64,000 nucleotides of DNA from Desulfococcus sp041737845 (GTDB lineage Bacteria; Desulfobacterota; Desulfobacteria; Desulfobacterales; Desulfococcaceae). Shown here piece after piece: positions 1 through 8,158 of this stretch; position 1 is the stretch's first letter; each line of letters opens with the position of its first letter. Location: NCBI RefSeq assembly GCF_041737845.1, contig NZ_JBGSQX010000080.1, forward strand, positions 84,311 through 148,310, in the 5' to 3' direction. The notes beneath the pieces were generated by a model, which worked only from the letters and a program-made list of their open reading frames with translations, was not told the DNA's origin and did not search any database. The translations under genes were made by a program, and so were the position numbers.

Positions 1-131
1 ACAAGGAAAGCGGTTTTGCCGACGCCCGCACGGGCCATCAGCGCGCCGAATCCTCCTTCGGGCAAAACATCTTCAGACGGATACCCCATCATTTTCAGGG
101 GATTTCGCCGAATGATTTCTTTTTTTTCCAT
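1..131 (-). CDS. P-loop ATPase of unknown role, N-terminal part only
   Basis: Only the first 43 codons are inside the window; the gene runs off the left edge. The ATG at 129-131 opens a reading frame that continues without a stop and contains a Walker A-like stretch, ARAGVGKTAF, near residues 33-42. That placement so close to the N-terminus resembles small RecA/KaiC-like ATPases that are frequent in Desulfobacterota. It lies downstream of fusA on the same strand, with a gap of about 60 bases, so they may be co-transcribed. The substrate and function cannot be told from this fragment. Confidence 0.6.
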   Translation of the reverse strand, partial: MEKKEIIRRNPLKMMGYPSEDVLPEGGFGALMARAGVGKTAFL

Positions 132-189
132 ATTGAAGTTCCTTTCCATAAAATATATGACATTCGCCGGCGATGAATTCCCGCTGATG

Positions 190-2274
190 TCAGGCAGCAT
201 TCTTTTTGTCTTTGGCAAGTTTTTTGTTCAATTCATCCGCGACGCCCTTGGGAACCTGTTTGTAGGCGGCAAATTCCATCGTGAACTGGGCCTTGCCCTG
301 TGTCGAAGACCTGAGAACGGTCGAGAACCCGAACATCTCCGAAAGGGGGACCTGGGCCTCGATCACGCACATGGGTCCTTCATCCTGAGAACCGACGATG
401 ATGCCCCGCCGCTGGTTCAGCAGCCCCATCACCCCGCCCTGGAATTCGGTGGGGGTTTCGACGACCACCTTCATGATCGGCTCGTGAATGACGGCCGCCG
501 CCTTGGCGTAGGCCTCCAGAAAGCCGCCGCGCGCCGCGGCCTGAAATGCCATTTCCGATGAATCCACGGAATGGGATGCCCCGTCGTTGATCACGACCTT
601 GACGCCCGTCACGGGAAATTCCATCTTGGGCCCTTTTACCATGCAGGCTCGGAATCCCTTTTCGCAGGCGGGAATGTACTGGGTGGGAACAGATCCGCCG
701 GTGACCTGGTTATCAAAGATAAAATCTTCCTCACACGGCTCCAGGTATCCCGCAATCCGCCCGTACTGGCCCGAGCCGCCGGTCTGTTTCTTGTGGATAT
801 AGTCGAACTCCGCCATCCGGGTGATGGTTTCCCGGTATGCCACCCTCGGCTGCCCGGTATCGACCTCCGCCTTGTATTCACGCCGCATCCGTTCGACATA
901 GACCTCGAGATGGAGCTCGCCCATGCCGGAAATGATCGTGTCGCCCGTCTCCTCGTCCACATAGGTCTTGAAGGTGGGATCCTCCTTGGTGAAACGATTG
1001 AGGGCCTTGGACATGTTGATCTGGGACTTGTTGTCTTTCGGCACGATGGCAAGGGAGATCACCGGTGTCGGTACGAACATCGAGGTCATGGTCAGGCTGA
1101 GGTTGGGCGACGTAAAGGTATCGCCCGAGGCGCAGTCGATGCCGAACAGTGCCCCGATGTAGCCCGCGGGGATGGACTCGATCTCTTCCATCTGATTGGC
1201 ATGCATCCGGACAACCCTGCCGATCTTGACTTTCTTCCCGGTGCGAACGTTGACAATGGTATCCCCCTTGGCCAGGACGCCTTGGTATACGCGGATGTAG
1301 GTCAGTTGACCGTACTGCCCGTCCTCCAGCTTGAAGGCGAGAGCGACGGTGGGATCCCCGGGATTGCTGCTCAGGGTGACGACCTCTTCATCTTTTTCCG
1401 TATTCAGCGCCTCGTTGACCACATCGGCCGGACAGGGCAGAAGCTGATTTACGCCGTCCAGGAGGGGCTGAACCCCCTTGTTCTTGTATGCCGATCCCAT
1501 GAAAACAGGGGTAATCTCCCGTTTCAGCACGCCCTGCCGGACGGCCTCAATAAGCATGTTTTCCGTGATCTCACGCTCTTCCAGGATGGCCTCGGTCAAT
1601 TCATCGGAAAACATGGAGGCGGCATCGATCAGCTCCTCCCGCTTCTCGAGTGCCTCGTCGAGAAGCTCCGCGGGCACCGCATCGGTCCGGACCGTCTCGC
1701 CGTTTTCTCCTTCGAAATAGACGGCTTTCATGGAGACAAGATCCACCACGCCGTTGAATTTGGCTTCCAATCCCACGGGAATCTGCAGCGCCACGGCATT
1801 GTGGCCGAGTTTGTCCCGCAGTTGCTGGACCACCCTGAACGGGTTTCCGCCGCTGCGGTCACATTTGTTGATAAAAGCGATGCAAGGGACCTTGTACCGC
1901 TTCATCTGCTGATCGACGGTGATGGACTGGGACTGAACGCCGCCCACGGCGCAGAGCACCAGAACGGCGCCGTCAAGAACCCTGAGCGACCGCTCCACCT
2001 CGATGGTGAAGTCGACGTGCCCCGGGGTGTCGATGATGTTGACCTCATGGCCCTTCCATTCGCAGAATGTCGCGGCGGACGCAATGGTGATGCCGCGCTC
2101 CTTTTCAAGCTCCATGGAATCCATGGTTGCCCCTACGCCATCCTTGCCTTTTACATCATGAATGGCGTGAATTCGCTGGGTATAGAATAGAATCCGTTCG
2201 GTCAGTGTGGTTTTGCCTGAATCGATATGGGCACTGATGCCGATGTTCCGGACCTTTTGTATATCGCTGTTCAT
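190..2274 (-). CDS. fusA: Elongation factor G, spd/mitochondrial-like type
   Basis: A 694-residue translational GTPase that drives ribosomal translocation. The G motifs are intact: AHIDSGKT at residues 15-22, RGIT at 60-63, DTPGH at 82-86 and NKCD at 136-139. Domains II to V follow at normal length. The P-loop reads HIDSGKT rather than the HIDAGKT usual in canonical bacterial EF-G, and the segment after it (VKGKDGVGATMDSMELEKERG) resembles mitochondrial EF-G1 and the spdEFG1 group of spirochaetes, planctomycetes and deltaproteobacteria. It is not next to rpsL, rpsG or tuf, so it is probably not the str-operon copy; a second EF-G elsewhere is likely. Start ATG has a purine-rich GAGGA upstream. 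Confidence 0.95.
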   Translation of the reverse strand: MNSDIQKVRNIGISAHIDSGKTTLTERILFYTQRIHAIHDVKGKDGVGATMDSMELEKERGITIASAATFCEWKGHEVNIIDTPGHVDFTIEVERSLRVLDGAVLVLCAVGGVQSQSITVDQQMKRYKVPCIAFINKCDRSGGNPFRVVQQLRDKLGHNAVALQIPVGLEAKFNGVVDLVSMKAVYFEGENGETVRTDAVPAELLDEALEKREELIDAASMFSDELTEAILEEREITENMLIEAVRQGVLKREITPVFMGSAYKNKGVQPLLDGVNQLLPCPADVVNEALNTEKDEEVVTLSSNPGDPTVALAFKLEDGQYGQLTYIRVYQGVLAKGDTIVNVRTGKKVKIGRVVRMHANQMEEIESIPAGYIGALFGIDCASGDTFTSPNLSLTMTSMFVPTPVISLAIVPKDNKSQINMSKALNRFTKEDPTFKTYVDEETGDTIISGMGELHLEVYVERMRREYKAEVDTGQPRVAYRETITRMAEFDYIHKKQTGGSGQYGRIAGYLEPCEEDFIFDNQVTGGSVPTQYIPACEKGFRACMVKGPKMEFPVTGVKVVINDGASHSVDSSEMAFQAAARGGFLEAYAKAAAVIHEPIMKVVVETPTEFQGGVMGLLNQRRGIIVGSQDEGPMCVIEAQVPLSEMFGFSTVLRSSTQGKAQFTMEFAAYKQVPKGVADELNKKLAKDKKNAA

Positions 2275-2754
2275 TGTGTCTGTCCTCTACTTGAGTTTTG
2301 ATGTATCCAAAGCCTTGGAAAAATATAAAAAGGAGGCGTATCGCCGACAAACGCCCTTTCAGCCGCCTGAGGATCAAAAATGGGCCTCACCTGTCTTTAT
2401 TGCCGATTGACGCTGCTTTTAATTGCGCCGCAATGGAAACTGCTGTTCGAAAATATCCTCGTGCGCGGGAGGAGCGTTGGTTCAACAAAGATGCGTGTTC
2501 GCGGGCGGAGGCAAACTAATTTCCGGTGACAATAATGTCAATAGCAATTTAAGGCATCAACTATTTTTTAACATATGTCAAACAAACAGAGCGTATCCAC
2601 AAGCAGCCCGATATCGGCACCGCGCGGTTCCCCCGTCACTGCGGTGTACTGTAACATCCCATCATATCATTGGAATTCGATAGTCTCGATCTCGAAGGTT
2701 TCACGAAAGCGAATCTCAGGCGACTATTGGGAATCCATCAATCAACATCAGAAC
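2275..2754. other. Intergenic region upstream of fusA, no gene seen
   Basis: About 480 bases between the fusA start and the tRNA-Leu terminator. Short open frames here have no coding character or recognisable product. The fusA promoter should lie in this stretch on the minus strand, but I could not single out a convincing -35/-10 pair. Confidence 0.5.
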
Positions 2755-2797
2755 AAAATAAAAAGAGGCGCCACTCTAAAAGTGCGCCCTCTTTATT
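2755..2797 (-). terminator. Rho-independent terminator after tRNA-Leu
   Basis: Read on the minus strand, an imperfect GC-rich hairpin (AAAGAGGGCGCACT pairing with AGTGGCGCCTCTTT around a TTTAG loop, with small bulges) is followed by a T-rich run. It sits 7 bases beyond the CCA end of tRNA-Leu. Confidence 0.7.
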
Positions 2798-2803
2798 TGT
2801 TGT

Positions 2804-2890
2804 TGGTGCCGAAGGGGAGACTCGAACTCCCACTGCCGTACGGCAACTAGACCCTGAACCTAGCGCGTCTACCAGTTCCGCCACTTCGGC
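2804..2890 (-). tRNA. tRNA-Leu (anticodon CAG)
   Basis: A class II tRNA of 87 nt with encoded CCA at 2804-2806. The acceptor stem GCCGAAG pairs with CTTCGGC, the T-loop is GTTCGAGTC, the anticodon loop TTCAGGG gives CAG, and the long variable arm TTGCCGTACGGCA forms its own stem. A terminator follows directly, so it is transcribed as a single-gene unit. Confidence 0.95.
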
Positions 2891-3015
2891 CCCGCAACAA
2901 TTTATCTCCGACGATCAACCCTCAAAAAGAAAGATTGATTTCGTCATGGACGTGGGGTATGTATACTGTTTCGGATTTGATGTCAAGCCAATTTTTCAAG
3001 GGAAACCAAATTATA

Positions 3016-3951
3016 ATGAAGCTCATCGAAGGCATAGATACCATATCGGATCCCTTTCATAACGCCGTGATCACCATCGGCAATTTCGACGGCGTCCACC
3101 TTGGACACCAGGCACTGTTTCACGAGGTCATCGAAAGGGCCGCGGAGATCAAGGGCACCTCCCTCGCCATGACGTTCGAACCGCATCCCATCCGGGTTCT
3201 CCAGAAAAACAGCCATCCCCCGCTGATCACGCTTTACGAACAGAAGATCGAACTCATCGAAAGGACGGGCATTGATGTCCTGATCTGCGTACCGTTTACC
3301 CGGGCCTTTGCGGCGATCCCCGCGAAAGAGTTTCTTGAGGATATCTTGATCCGCCGAATTGGCATGAAGGTATTTGTTGTGGGAGGAGACTATGCATTCG
3401 GCAAGAACCGCGAGGGAAACCTTGATTTCTTGAAAAATTGCTCGAACAGCCATCATTTTGACCTGGTCGTCGCAGACTGGATACAGACCCAATCGAATGG
3501 GAAGTCAAGAATCAGCAGCACCCGCATTCGAGAACTCGTCATGGAAGGCGAGGTGGTGAGCGCCCAGAAATTGCTGGGGCGCCACTATCAGATCCGGGGC
3601 ACCGTTGAACATGGGCGCAACCGCGGCGGAAAACTTTTGGGCTTTCCCACAGCGAACATCAAACTCTATGATGAGCTCGCTCCCAAAACAGGTGTATACG
3701 CCGTCACGGCGGAATGCATCGGCGGACGCTACAAGGGGGTGGCCAACATTGGCTACAGCCCCACATTTGATGATCACATCTACACCGTTGAGGTTCACCT
3801 ACTTGATTTTGATAGCAATATCTATGGAGAAAAAATTCGCGTTAACTTCATCGAACGCATCCGGGATGAGATTAAATTCTCCGGCATCGATGCGCTGGCG
3901 CAGCAAATCCGAAAGGATGTCGAAACCGCCCGCGAGATCATCCCGCTGTAA
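3016..3951 (+). CDS. ribF: Bifunctional riboflavin kinase / FAD synthetase
   Basis: A cytoplasmic two-domain protein of 311 residues making FMN from riboflavin and then FAD. The N-terminal nucleotidyltransferase domain shows GNFDGVHLGH near residues 22-31, FEPHP, and SSTRIRE near the domain end. The C-terminal flavokinase domain shows GRNRGGKLLGFPTANI, the nucleotide and magnesium binding segment. The open frame extends upstream to a TTG at 2935, but the ATG at 3016, preceded by AAGGGAAACC, puts the start at the usual family position. The nearest neighbour upstream is the divergent tRNA-Leu, so it probably has its own promoter within the short gap. Confidence 0.95.
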   Translation: MKLIEGIDTISDPFHNAVITIGNFDGVHLGHQALFHEVIERAAEIKGTSLAMTFEPHPIRVLQKNSHPPLITLYEQKIELIERTGIDVLICVPFTRAFAAIPAKEFLEDILIRRIGMKVFVVGGDYAFGKNREGNLDFLKNCSNSHHFDLVVADWIQTQSNGKSRISSTRIRELVMEGEVVSAQKLLGRHYQIRGTVEHGRNRGGKLLGFPTANIKLYDELAPKTGVYAVTAECIGGRYKGVANIGYSPTFDDHIYTVEVHLLDFDSNIYGEKIRVNFIERIRDEIKFSGIDALAQQIRKDVETAREIIPL

Positions 3952-4374
3952 ACGCGAGCGATCTTGCTTCTGAAAGCCTCTCCTGATCCGGGTCGTCCGC
4001 GCCGTGGGAGACGCGATACAGATGCCATCGTGCCGCCGCCGGTACCCTCATTGCCGGGGACGACCGCCGATTCTTCATCGGGCCGGCGCAAACAGCGATG
4101 TCCCGAAACATGAATCCCCTTCCCCGGCCAGCGATAGGGCGAGGTGGGGGCGGCGTCCTCCTTTTCTCGGATATCCAGGCTTTTCTATTGAATTTTAATG
4201 CTTAGTTTAACAGACTGAGCAGATAATGATGGCTGGAACGTACTGAATACAGAACGAATTTGGATGGATATGCGTCCGGGTGAAGGCAACCGCCCGACAC
4301 GGTGGGCCTCACGATGACCGCCACCCCAACGCAACCACCAACCCATAACTGCGAGAACATAAGAGACGGTCGCC
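3952..4374. other. Intergenic region upstream of def, possible structured leader
   Basis: About 420 bases with no credible gene. Close to def two small hairpins can be drawn on the plus strand: CGGGTG (4277-4282) with CGCCCG (4291-4296), and GGTGG (4301-4305) with CCACC (4321-4325). They do not match a riboswitch class I know. Confidence 0.4.
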
Positions 4375-4887
4375 ATGGAACTCTTAGAAATTGTAACATT
4401 TCCTGACAAATTCCTGATGCAGCCGACCCGGCCGGTTGAAAATATTGACGGGGAATTACAGCATCTGATCGACAAAATGGCCCACACCATGTATGCGGCG
4501 CCGGGTGTCGGTCTGGCGGCAATTCAGGTCGGATCCGACAAAAGCCTCATCGTTTTTGACGGAAACCCCGGAGAAGACAGACCGGCGCTGCAGGTCCTGA
4601 TAAACCCGAAACTGATTCAATACGAGGGTACGATTATCTCTGAAAACGAAGGCTGTTTAAGCGTCCCCGAGTTTCGCGCCGACGTAAAACGGCATGCGGT
4701 TGTCCTTGTGGAGGGGGTGGATCGGGAAGGACGGCCTGTCCGATTGGAGCGGGGCGGTTTCCTGTCCATTGTCCTCCAGCATGAAATCGATCACCTGAAC
4801 GGGACCCTGTTCATAGACCGAATCAGCGCCCTGAAAAGACAGCTTTACAAAAAACGAATCCTGAAGCAACTGAGACAGCATGCATAA
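4375..4887 (+). CDS. def: Peptide deformylase
   Basis: Removes the N-formyl group from nascent proteins; metal-dependent, cytoplasmic and ribosome-associated. All three family motifs are present in 170 residues: GVGLAA at 44-49, EGCLS at 92-96 (metal-binding Cys) and QHEIDH at 135-140 (two metal-binding His and the catalytic Glu). The last codons overlap the start of fmt by 8 bases, which suggests translational coupling of deformylase with the enzyme that installs the formyl group. First gene of a def-fmt-rsmB-rpe run. Confidence 0.97.
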   Translation: MELLEIVTFPDKFLMQPTRPVENIDGELQHLIDKMAHTMYAAPGVGLAAIQVGSDKSLIVFDGNPGEDRPALQVLINPKLIQYEGTIISENEGCLSVPEFRADVKRHAVVLVEGVDREGRPVRLERGGFLSIVLQHEIDHLNGTLFIDRISALKRQLYKKRILKQLRQHA

Positions 4888-5851
4888 GCCATTCAACATC
4901 GTTTTCATGGGCACCCCCGACTTTGCAGTCCCGGGGCTGAGGGCGCTTCACGAAAGCAGGCACGCCGTAAGCCTGGTGGTAACACAGCCGGACCGCCCAA
5001 AGGGGCGCGGACGAAAAATTCATCCCCCTCCGGTCAAAACCGCCGCCCTGGACCTGGGGTATGACGTCCTTCAGCCCCACGCCATGGGCGATCCGGAATT
5101 TGTCGACCGGCTCAAGACCATCGGCCCGGATTACCTGGTGGTCATCGCCTACGGGAAAATCCTGCCCCGGAGCCTGATCGGTCTTCCGCGTGTCGGCGCC
5201 GTAAACATCCATGCCTCCCTGCTGCCGAAATACCGCGGTCCGGCCCCGATTCAACGGGCCGTCATCAACGGAGAAAAAGAGACCGGCGTCACCGCCATGC
5301 TGATGGATGCCAAGTTGGATACCGGGGATATTCTGCTGGCGGAAAAAACACAAATTGAACCCGACGATACGTCGGGCACGCTCCATGACCGGCTCGCCCG
5401 GATGGGTGCAGCATTGCTGCTTACCGCCCTCGATCAATACGGGTCAGGAGAGATTCGGCCCATTCCGCAGGATCACTCGCTTGCCACATACGCCCCGATG
5501 ATAGAAAAAAATGACGGCCACATCGACTGGTCGCTACCCGCCGCCGCCATCGAATGCAAGATCCGGGGCATGGATCCGTGGCCCGGTGCGTTTGTTTTCC
5601 TGGATGACAATCGTCTTAAAATCTTCAAAGCACGGACCCTGCCGGGCGAGCTTTCTCCATCCTCCGGCGCCCCGCTCTCCAGCGCACCATGGCCCGGTAC
5701 GGTTCTTCAAGGGTTTCCGGACGAGCTTCGGGTGGCCGCCGGGATCGGGGCGCTTTCCATCCTGGAACTCCAGGGGGCTTCGGGAAAACGCCTCAAGATC
5801 CATGATTTTCTGAGGGGCTTCCCGATCCCTCCAGGTACGGTTTTTCGATAA
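4880..5851 (+). CDS. fmt: Methionyl-tRNA formyltransferase
   Basis: Transfers a formyl group from 10-formyl-tetrahydrofolate to initiator Met-tRNA. The 323-residue protein has the N-terminal Rossmann-type domain with FMGTPDFAVP at residues 9-18, the folate/catalytic segment NIHASLLPKYRGPAPIQ from about residue 109, and the D-containing DTGD at 147-150, followed by the OB-fold C-terminal domain that grips tRNA. It overlaps def by 8 bases and is followed 19 bases later by rsmB. Confidence 0.97.
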   Translation: MHKPFNIVFMGTPDFAVPGLRALHESRHAVSLVVTQPDRPKGRGRKIHPPPVKTAALDLGYDVLQPHAMGDPEFVDRLKTIGPDYLVVIAYGKILPRSLIGLPRVGAVNIHASLLPKYRGPAPIQRAVINGEKETGVTAMLMDAKLDTGDILLAEKTQIEPDDTSGTLHDRLARMGAALLLTALDQYGSGEIRPIPQDHSLATYAPMIEKNDGHIDWSLPAAAIECKIRGMDPWPGAFVFLDDNRLKIFKARTLPGELSPSSGAPLSSAPWPGTVLQGFPDELRVAAGIGALSILELQGASGKRLKIHDFLRGFPIPPGTVFR

Positions 5852-5870
5852 CCGAATCGAGCGATCTCAT

Positions 5871-7319
5871 ATGCCCCACGGCCCAAAAAGCACCGGCGTC
5901 AAGAAAAGACCTGTTCTTCCAGTCAACCGGAAGAAGAGGGCGGCACACAAAAACACCCCCTTGGCAAATCATCCGAGGGGGGCGGCATGGAGTATTCTAG
6001 AACGCATGGGTGAAGGGGATCAACCGCTGGACACCGCCCTCGAAAGGTTCTTTGAGACATCGCCTTCCTGGGAACGGCGGGATATCAACCTCCTTCACGC
6101 ACTCGTTTTCGGGGTGCAGCGCCGACGCGCCACACTCGATCACGTTATTCATCATCTGTCAAACATTCCGCTTCCAAAAATAGACCCCGCCGTGCTCAAT
6201 GTTCTCAGGGTCGGCATCTTCCAGATCCTTTACATGGATCGCATACCCGATTCCGCGGCGGTGAACACTGCAGTTGACATCACCAAGACATTCGCACCCC
6301 GTTGGACCGCCGGATTCGTGAACGGTCTGCTGAGGGCCGCTGTCCGGTCCCGGGACCGTCTTCCTTTTCCGGACATTCGGACCGACCCGGTGCATGGCCT
6401 TGCCGTCGTGAAGTCCTTTCCCGAATGGCTTATCCGCCGCTGGTTGGACCGATGGGGTGCCGAGGAGGCCGCGCGGCTCTGCGACGCCCTCAACCGGACG
6501 CCGCCCATCACGCTCCGCACAAACACCCTTCGGACCGACCGCGACGGACTCGCAGCAGCCCTGGACAAAGAAGTCGATCTGGCCGTTCCGACCCATCACT
6601 CCCCCGACGGCGTCATCGTCAGCGGCATCAGCGCCTCCATTCGAGATCTTTCCGCATTCCATGAAGGGCTGTTTCAGGTTCAAGACGAAGCGGCGCAACT
6701 GGTTTCACGGTTTCTGGGGCCTCTTCCCGGTGAGACGGTGATGGATGCATGCGCCGGGCTGGGGGGCAAAACCGGCCATCTGGCTGCGCTGATGGAAAAC
6801 CGGGGCCGGCTTGCAGCCGTTGAAGTGTATTCCCGGAAGCTCTCGATCCTTGAAGGAGAGACCCGACGGTTGGGAATCTCCATCGTAACGCCCGTTTGTC
6901 ACGACTTGGATCAGGGCACCCCGCCCTGCCCATACGGCCCCTTCGACCGCATCCTTCTGGATGCGCCCTGCTCGGGACTCGGGGTGCTCGCCCGAAACCC
7001 CGATGCAAAATGGTCCCCCGCCAAAAAAGACCTCGCCGGGTACCGGAATCGCCAGATAAGGTTCCTGACCCATCTTGCCCCCCTTGTCAAACCTTCGGGA
7101 TTGCTGGCCTATGCCGTATGTTCCATGGAGCCGGAAGAGGCCGAAGATGTGGTCTCGGCCTTTCTCGAAAAACACCCGAACTTCAGCGTTCATCGGGATT
7201 TCCCCCGCCTTCCCCCGAAGGCCCGCGCGCTGATTACGCCTGAAGGTTATCTCAGGACCTTTCCTCACCGGGATGACATGGACGGTTTTTTTTCGGTTTG
7301 CTTCGCCCGGAAAATGTGA
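5871..7319 (+). CDS. rsmB: 16S rRNA m5C967 methyltransferase
   Basis: SAM-dependent methylation of cytosine 967 in 16S rRNA. A NusB-like RNA-binding domain covers roughly residues 37-165. The catalytic domain follows, with the SAM motif DACAGLGGKTGHLA near 292-305, DAPCSG at 364-369 and the catalytic Cys in AVCSMEPEE (C417). Residues 1-35 form a basic, low-complexity extension not found in the Escherichia coli protein and may add RNA contact. Total length is 482 residues. Same run as fmt; the DUF116 gene often found beside rsmB in related genomes is absent here. Confidence 0.93.
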   Translation: MPHGPKSTGVKKRPVLPVNRKKRAAHKNTPLANHPRGAAWSILERMGEGDQPLDTALERFFETSPSWERRDINLLHALVFGVQRRRATLDHVIHHLSNIPLPKIDPAVLNVLRVGIFQILYMDRIPDSAAVNTAVDITKTFAPRWTAGFVNGLLRAAVRSRDRLPFPDIRTDPVHGLAVVKSFPEWLIRRWLDRWGAEEAARLCDALNRTPPITLRTNTLRTDRDGLAAALDKEVDLAVPTHHSPDGVIVSGISASIRDLSAFHEGLFQVQDEAAQLVSRFLGPLPGETVMDACAGLGGKTGHLAALMENRGRLAAVEVYSRKLSILEGETRRLGISIVTPVCHDLDQGTPPCPYGPFDRILLDAPCSGLGVLARNPDAKWSPAKKDLAGYRNRQIRFLTHLAPLVKPSGLLAYAVCSMEPEEAEDVVSAFLEKHPNFSVHRDFPRLPPKARALITPEGYLRTFPHRDDMDGFFSVCFARKM

Positions 7320-7355
7320 TAGCGAAAACGGCCAAATTGCTTGGACGCTGATCTG

Positions 7356-7437
7356 TATTTCACGCAAAGACGCCAAGCGGGAACACCCCAGAAAGATGCG
7401 ATTTCAACTCTGCGCCACAGCGACTTTGCGTGAAATA
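7356..7437. repeat. Inverted repeat with 14-bp arms upstream of rpe
   Basis: TATTTCACGCAAAG (7356-7369) is a perfect reverse complement of CTTTGCGTGAAATA (7424-7437), 54 bases apart. The ACGCAAAGACGC core resembles short dispersed repeats seen in intergenic DNA of many bacteria. It fills most of the rsmB-rpe gap and could fold in the mRNA. Confidence 0.6.
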
Positions 7438-7468
7438 CCCGGCGCAGGACCGACAAGGAGACATGACC

Positions 7469-8134
7469 ATGAAGCTTATCGCTCCGTCAATCCTCTCGGC
7501 TGATTTTTCAAGGCTGGGTGAAGAGATCCGGGCTGTCGAGGCCGCCGGCGCGGACTGGATCCATATCGACGTCATGGACGGACACTTCGTCCCCAACATC
7601 ACCATGGGGCCCATCATCATCGAGGCGGCCAAAAAATCCACCCGGCTGCCGCTGGATGTCCATTTGATGATTGAAAACCCGGACAGGCTCATCCCGGCCT
7701 TCGTCAAGGCCGGTTCGGACTGGATTTCCGTTCAGGTCGAAGCCTGCGTTCACCTCCACCGGACGGTTCATCTGATCAAGGAAAACGGCGCGAAAGCGGG
7801 CGTGGTGCTCAATCCCGCGACCCCCCTATCCGCCATCGAATGGATCTTGAACGACGTGGATTATATCCTGGTGATGAGCGTGAATCCCGGGTTTGGCGGC
7901 CAGAAATTTATCGAAACCAGTCTGGACCGGATCCGCCGGATCCGCGGCATGATCGAAAAAAGCACCCCCGATTCACGGACGAGCCCCCTGATCCAGATCG
8001 ACGGCGGGGTCAACGATGAGACCATTGAGCGCATATCCAGTGCCGGGGTGGATGTATTTGTCGCGGGATCCGCCATTTTCGGAAGCCCCGATTACCGGAA
8101 AACGATCGAAGAATTCCGGAGGAAGCTCGGCTGA
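7469..8134 (+). CDS. rpe: Ribulose-phosphate 3-epimerase
   Basis: Interconverts ribulose 5-phosphate and xylulose 5-phosphate in the pentose phosphate pathway. The 221-residue TIM barrel shows APSILSADF at the N-terminus, HIDVMDGHFVPN, MSVNPGFGGQKF and DGGV near the phosphate-binding end, all standard. Two in-frame ATGs lie close together (7463 and 7469); AAGGAG at 7455-7460 leaves 8 bases to the second, which also gives the usual MKLIAPS start. A further upstream start at 7430 lies inside the inverted repeat and is unlikely. It is convergent with the next gene. Confidence 0.96.
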   Translation: MKLIAPSILSADFSRLGEEIRAVEAAGADWIHIDVMDGHFVPNITMGPIIIEAAKKSTRLPLDVHLMIENPDRLIPAFVKAGSDWISVQVEACVHLHRTVHLIKENGAKAGVVLNPATPLSAIEWILNDVDYILVMSVNPGFGGQKFIETSLDRIRRIRGMIEKSTPDSRTSPLIQIDGGVNDETIERISSAGVDVFVAGSAIFGSPDYRKTIEEFRRKLG

Positions 8135-8158
8135 TCGGCGGGAAGCGCCATAAGGCAA

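Noticed and set aside
571..2190. 539-residue plus-strand open frame across fusA
   Set aside because: It is antisense to fusA, which has all GTPase motifs; the reverse frame is long only because of the high G+C content.
2670..3062. 130-residue plus-strand frame
   Set aside because: It crosses the tRNA-Leu gene and the start of ribF in another frame.
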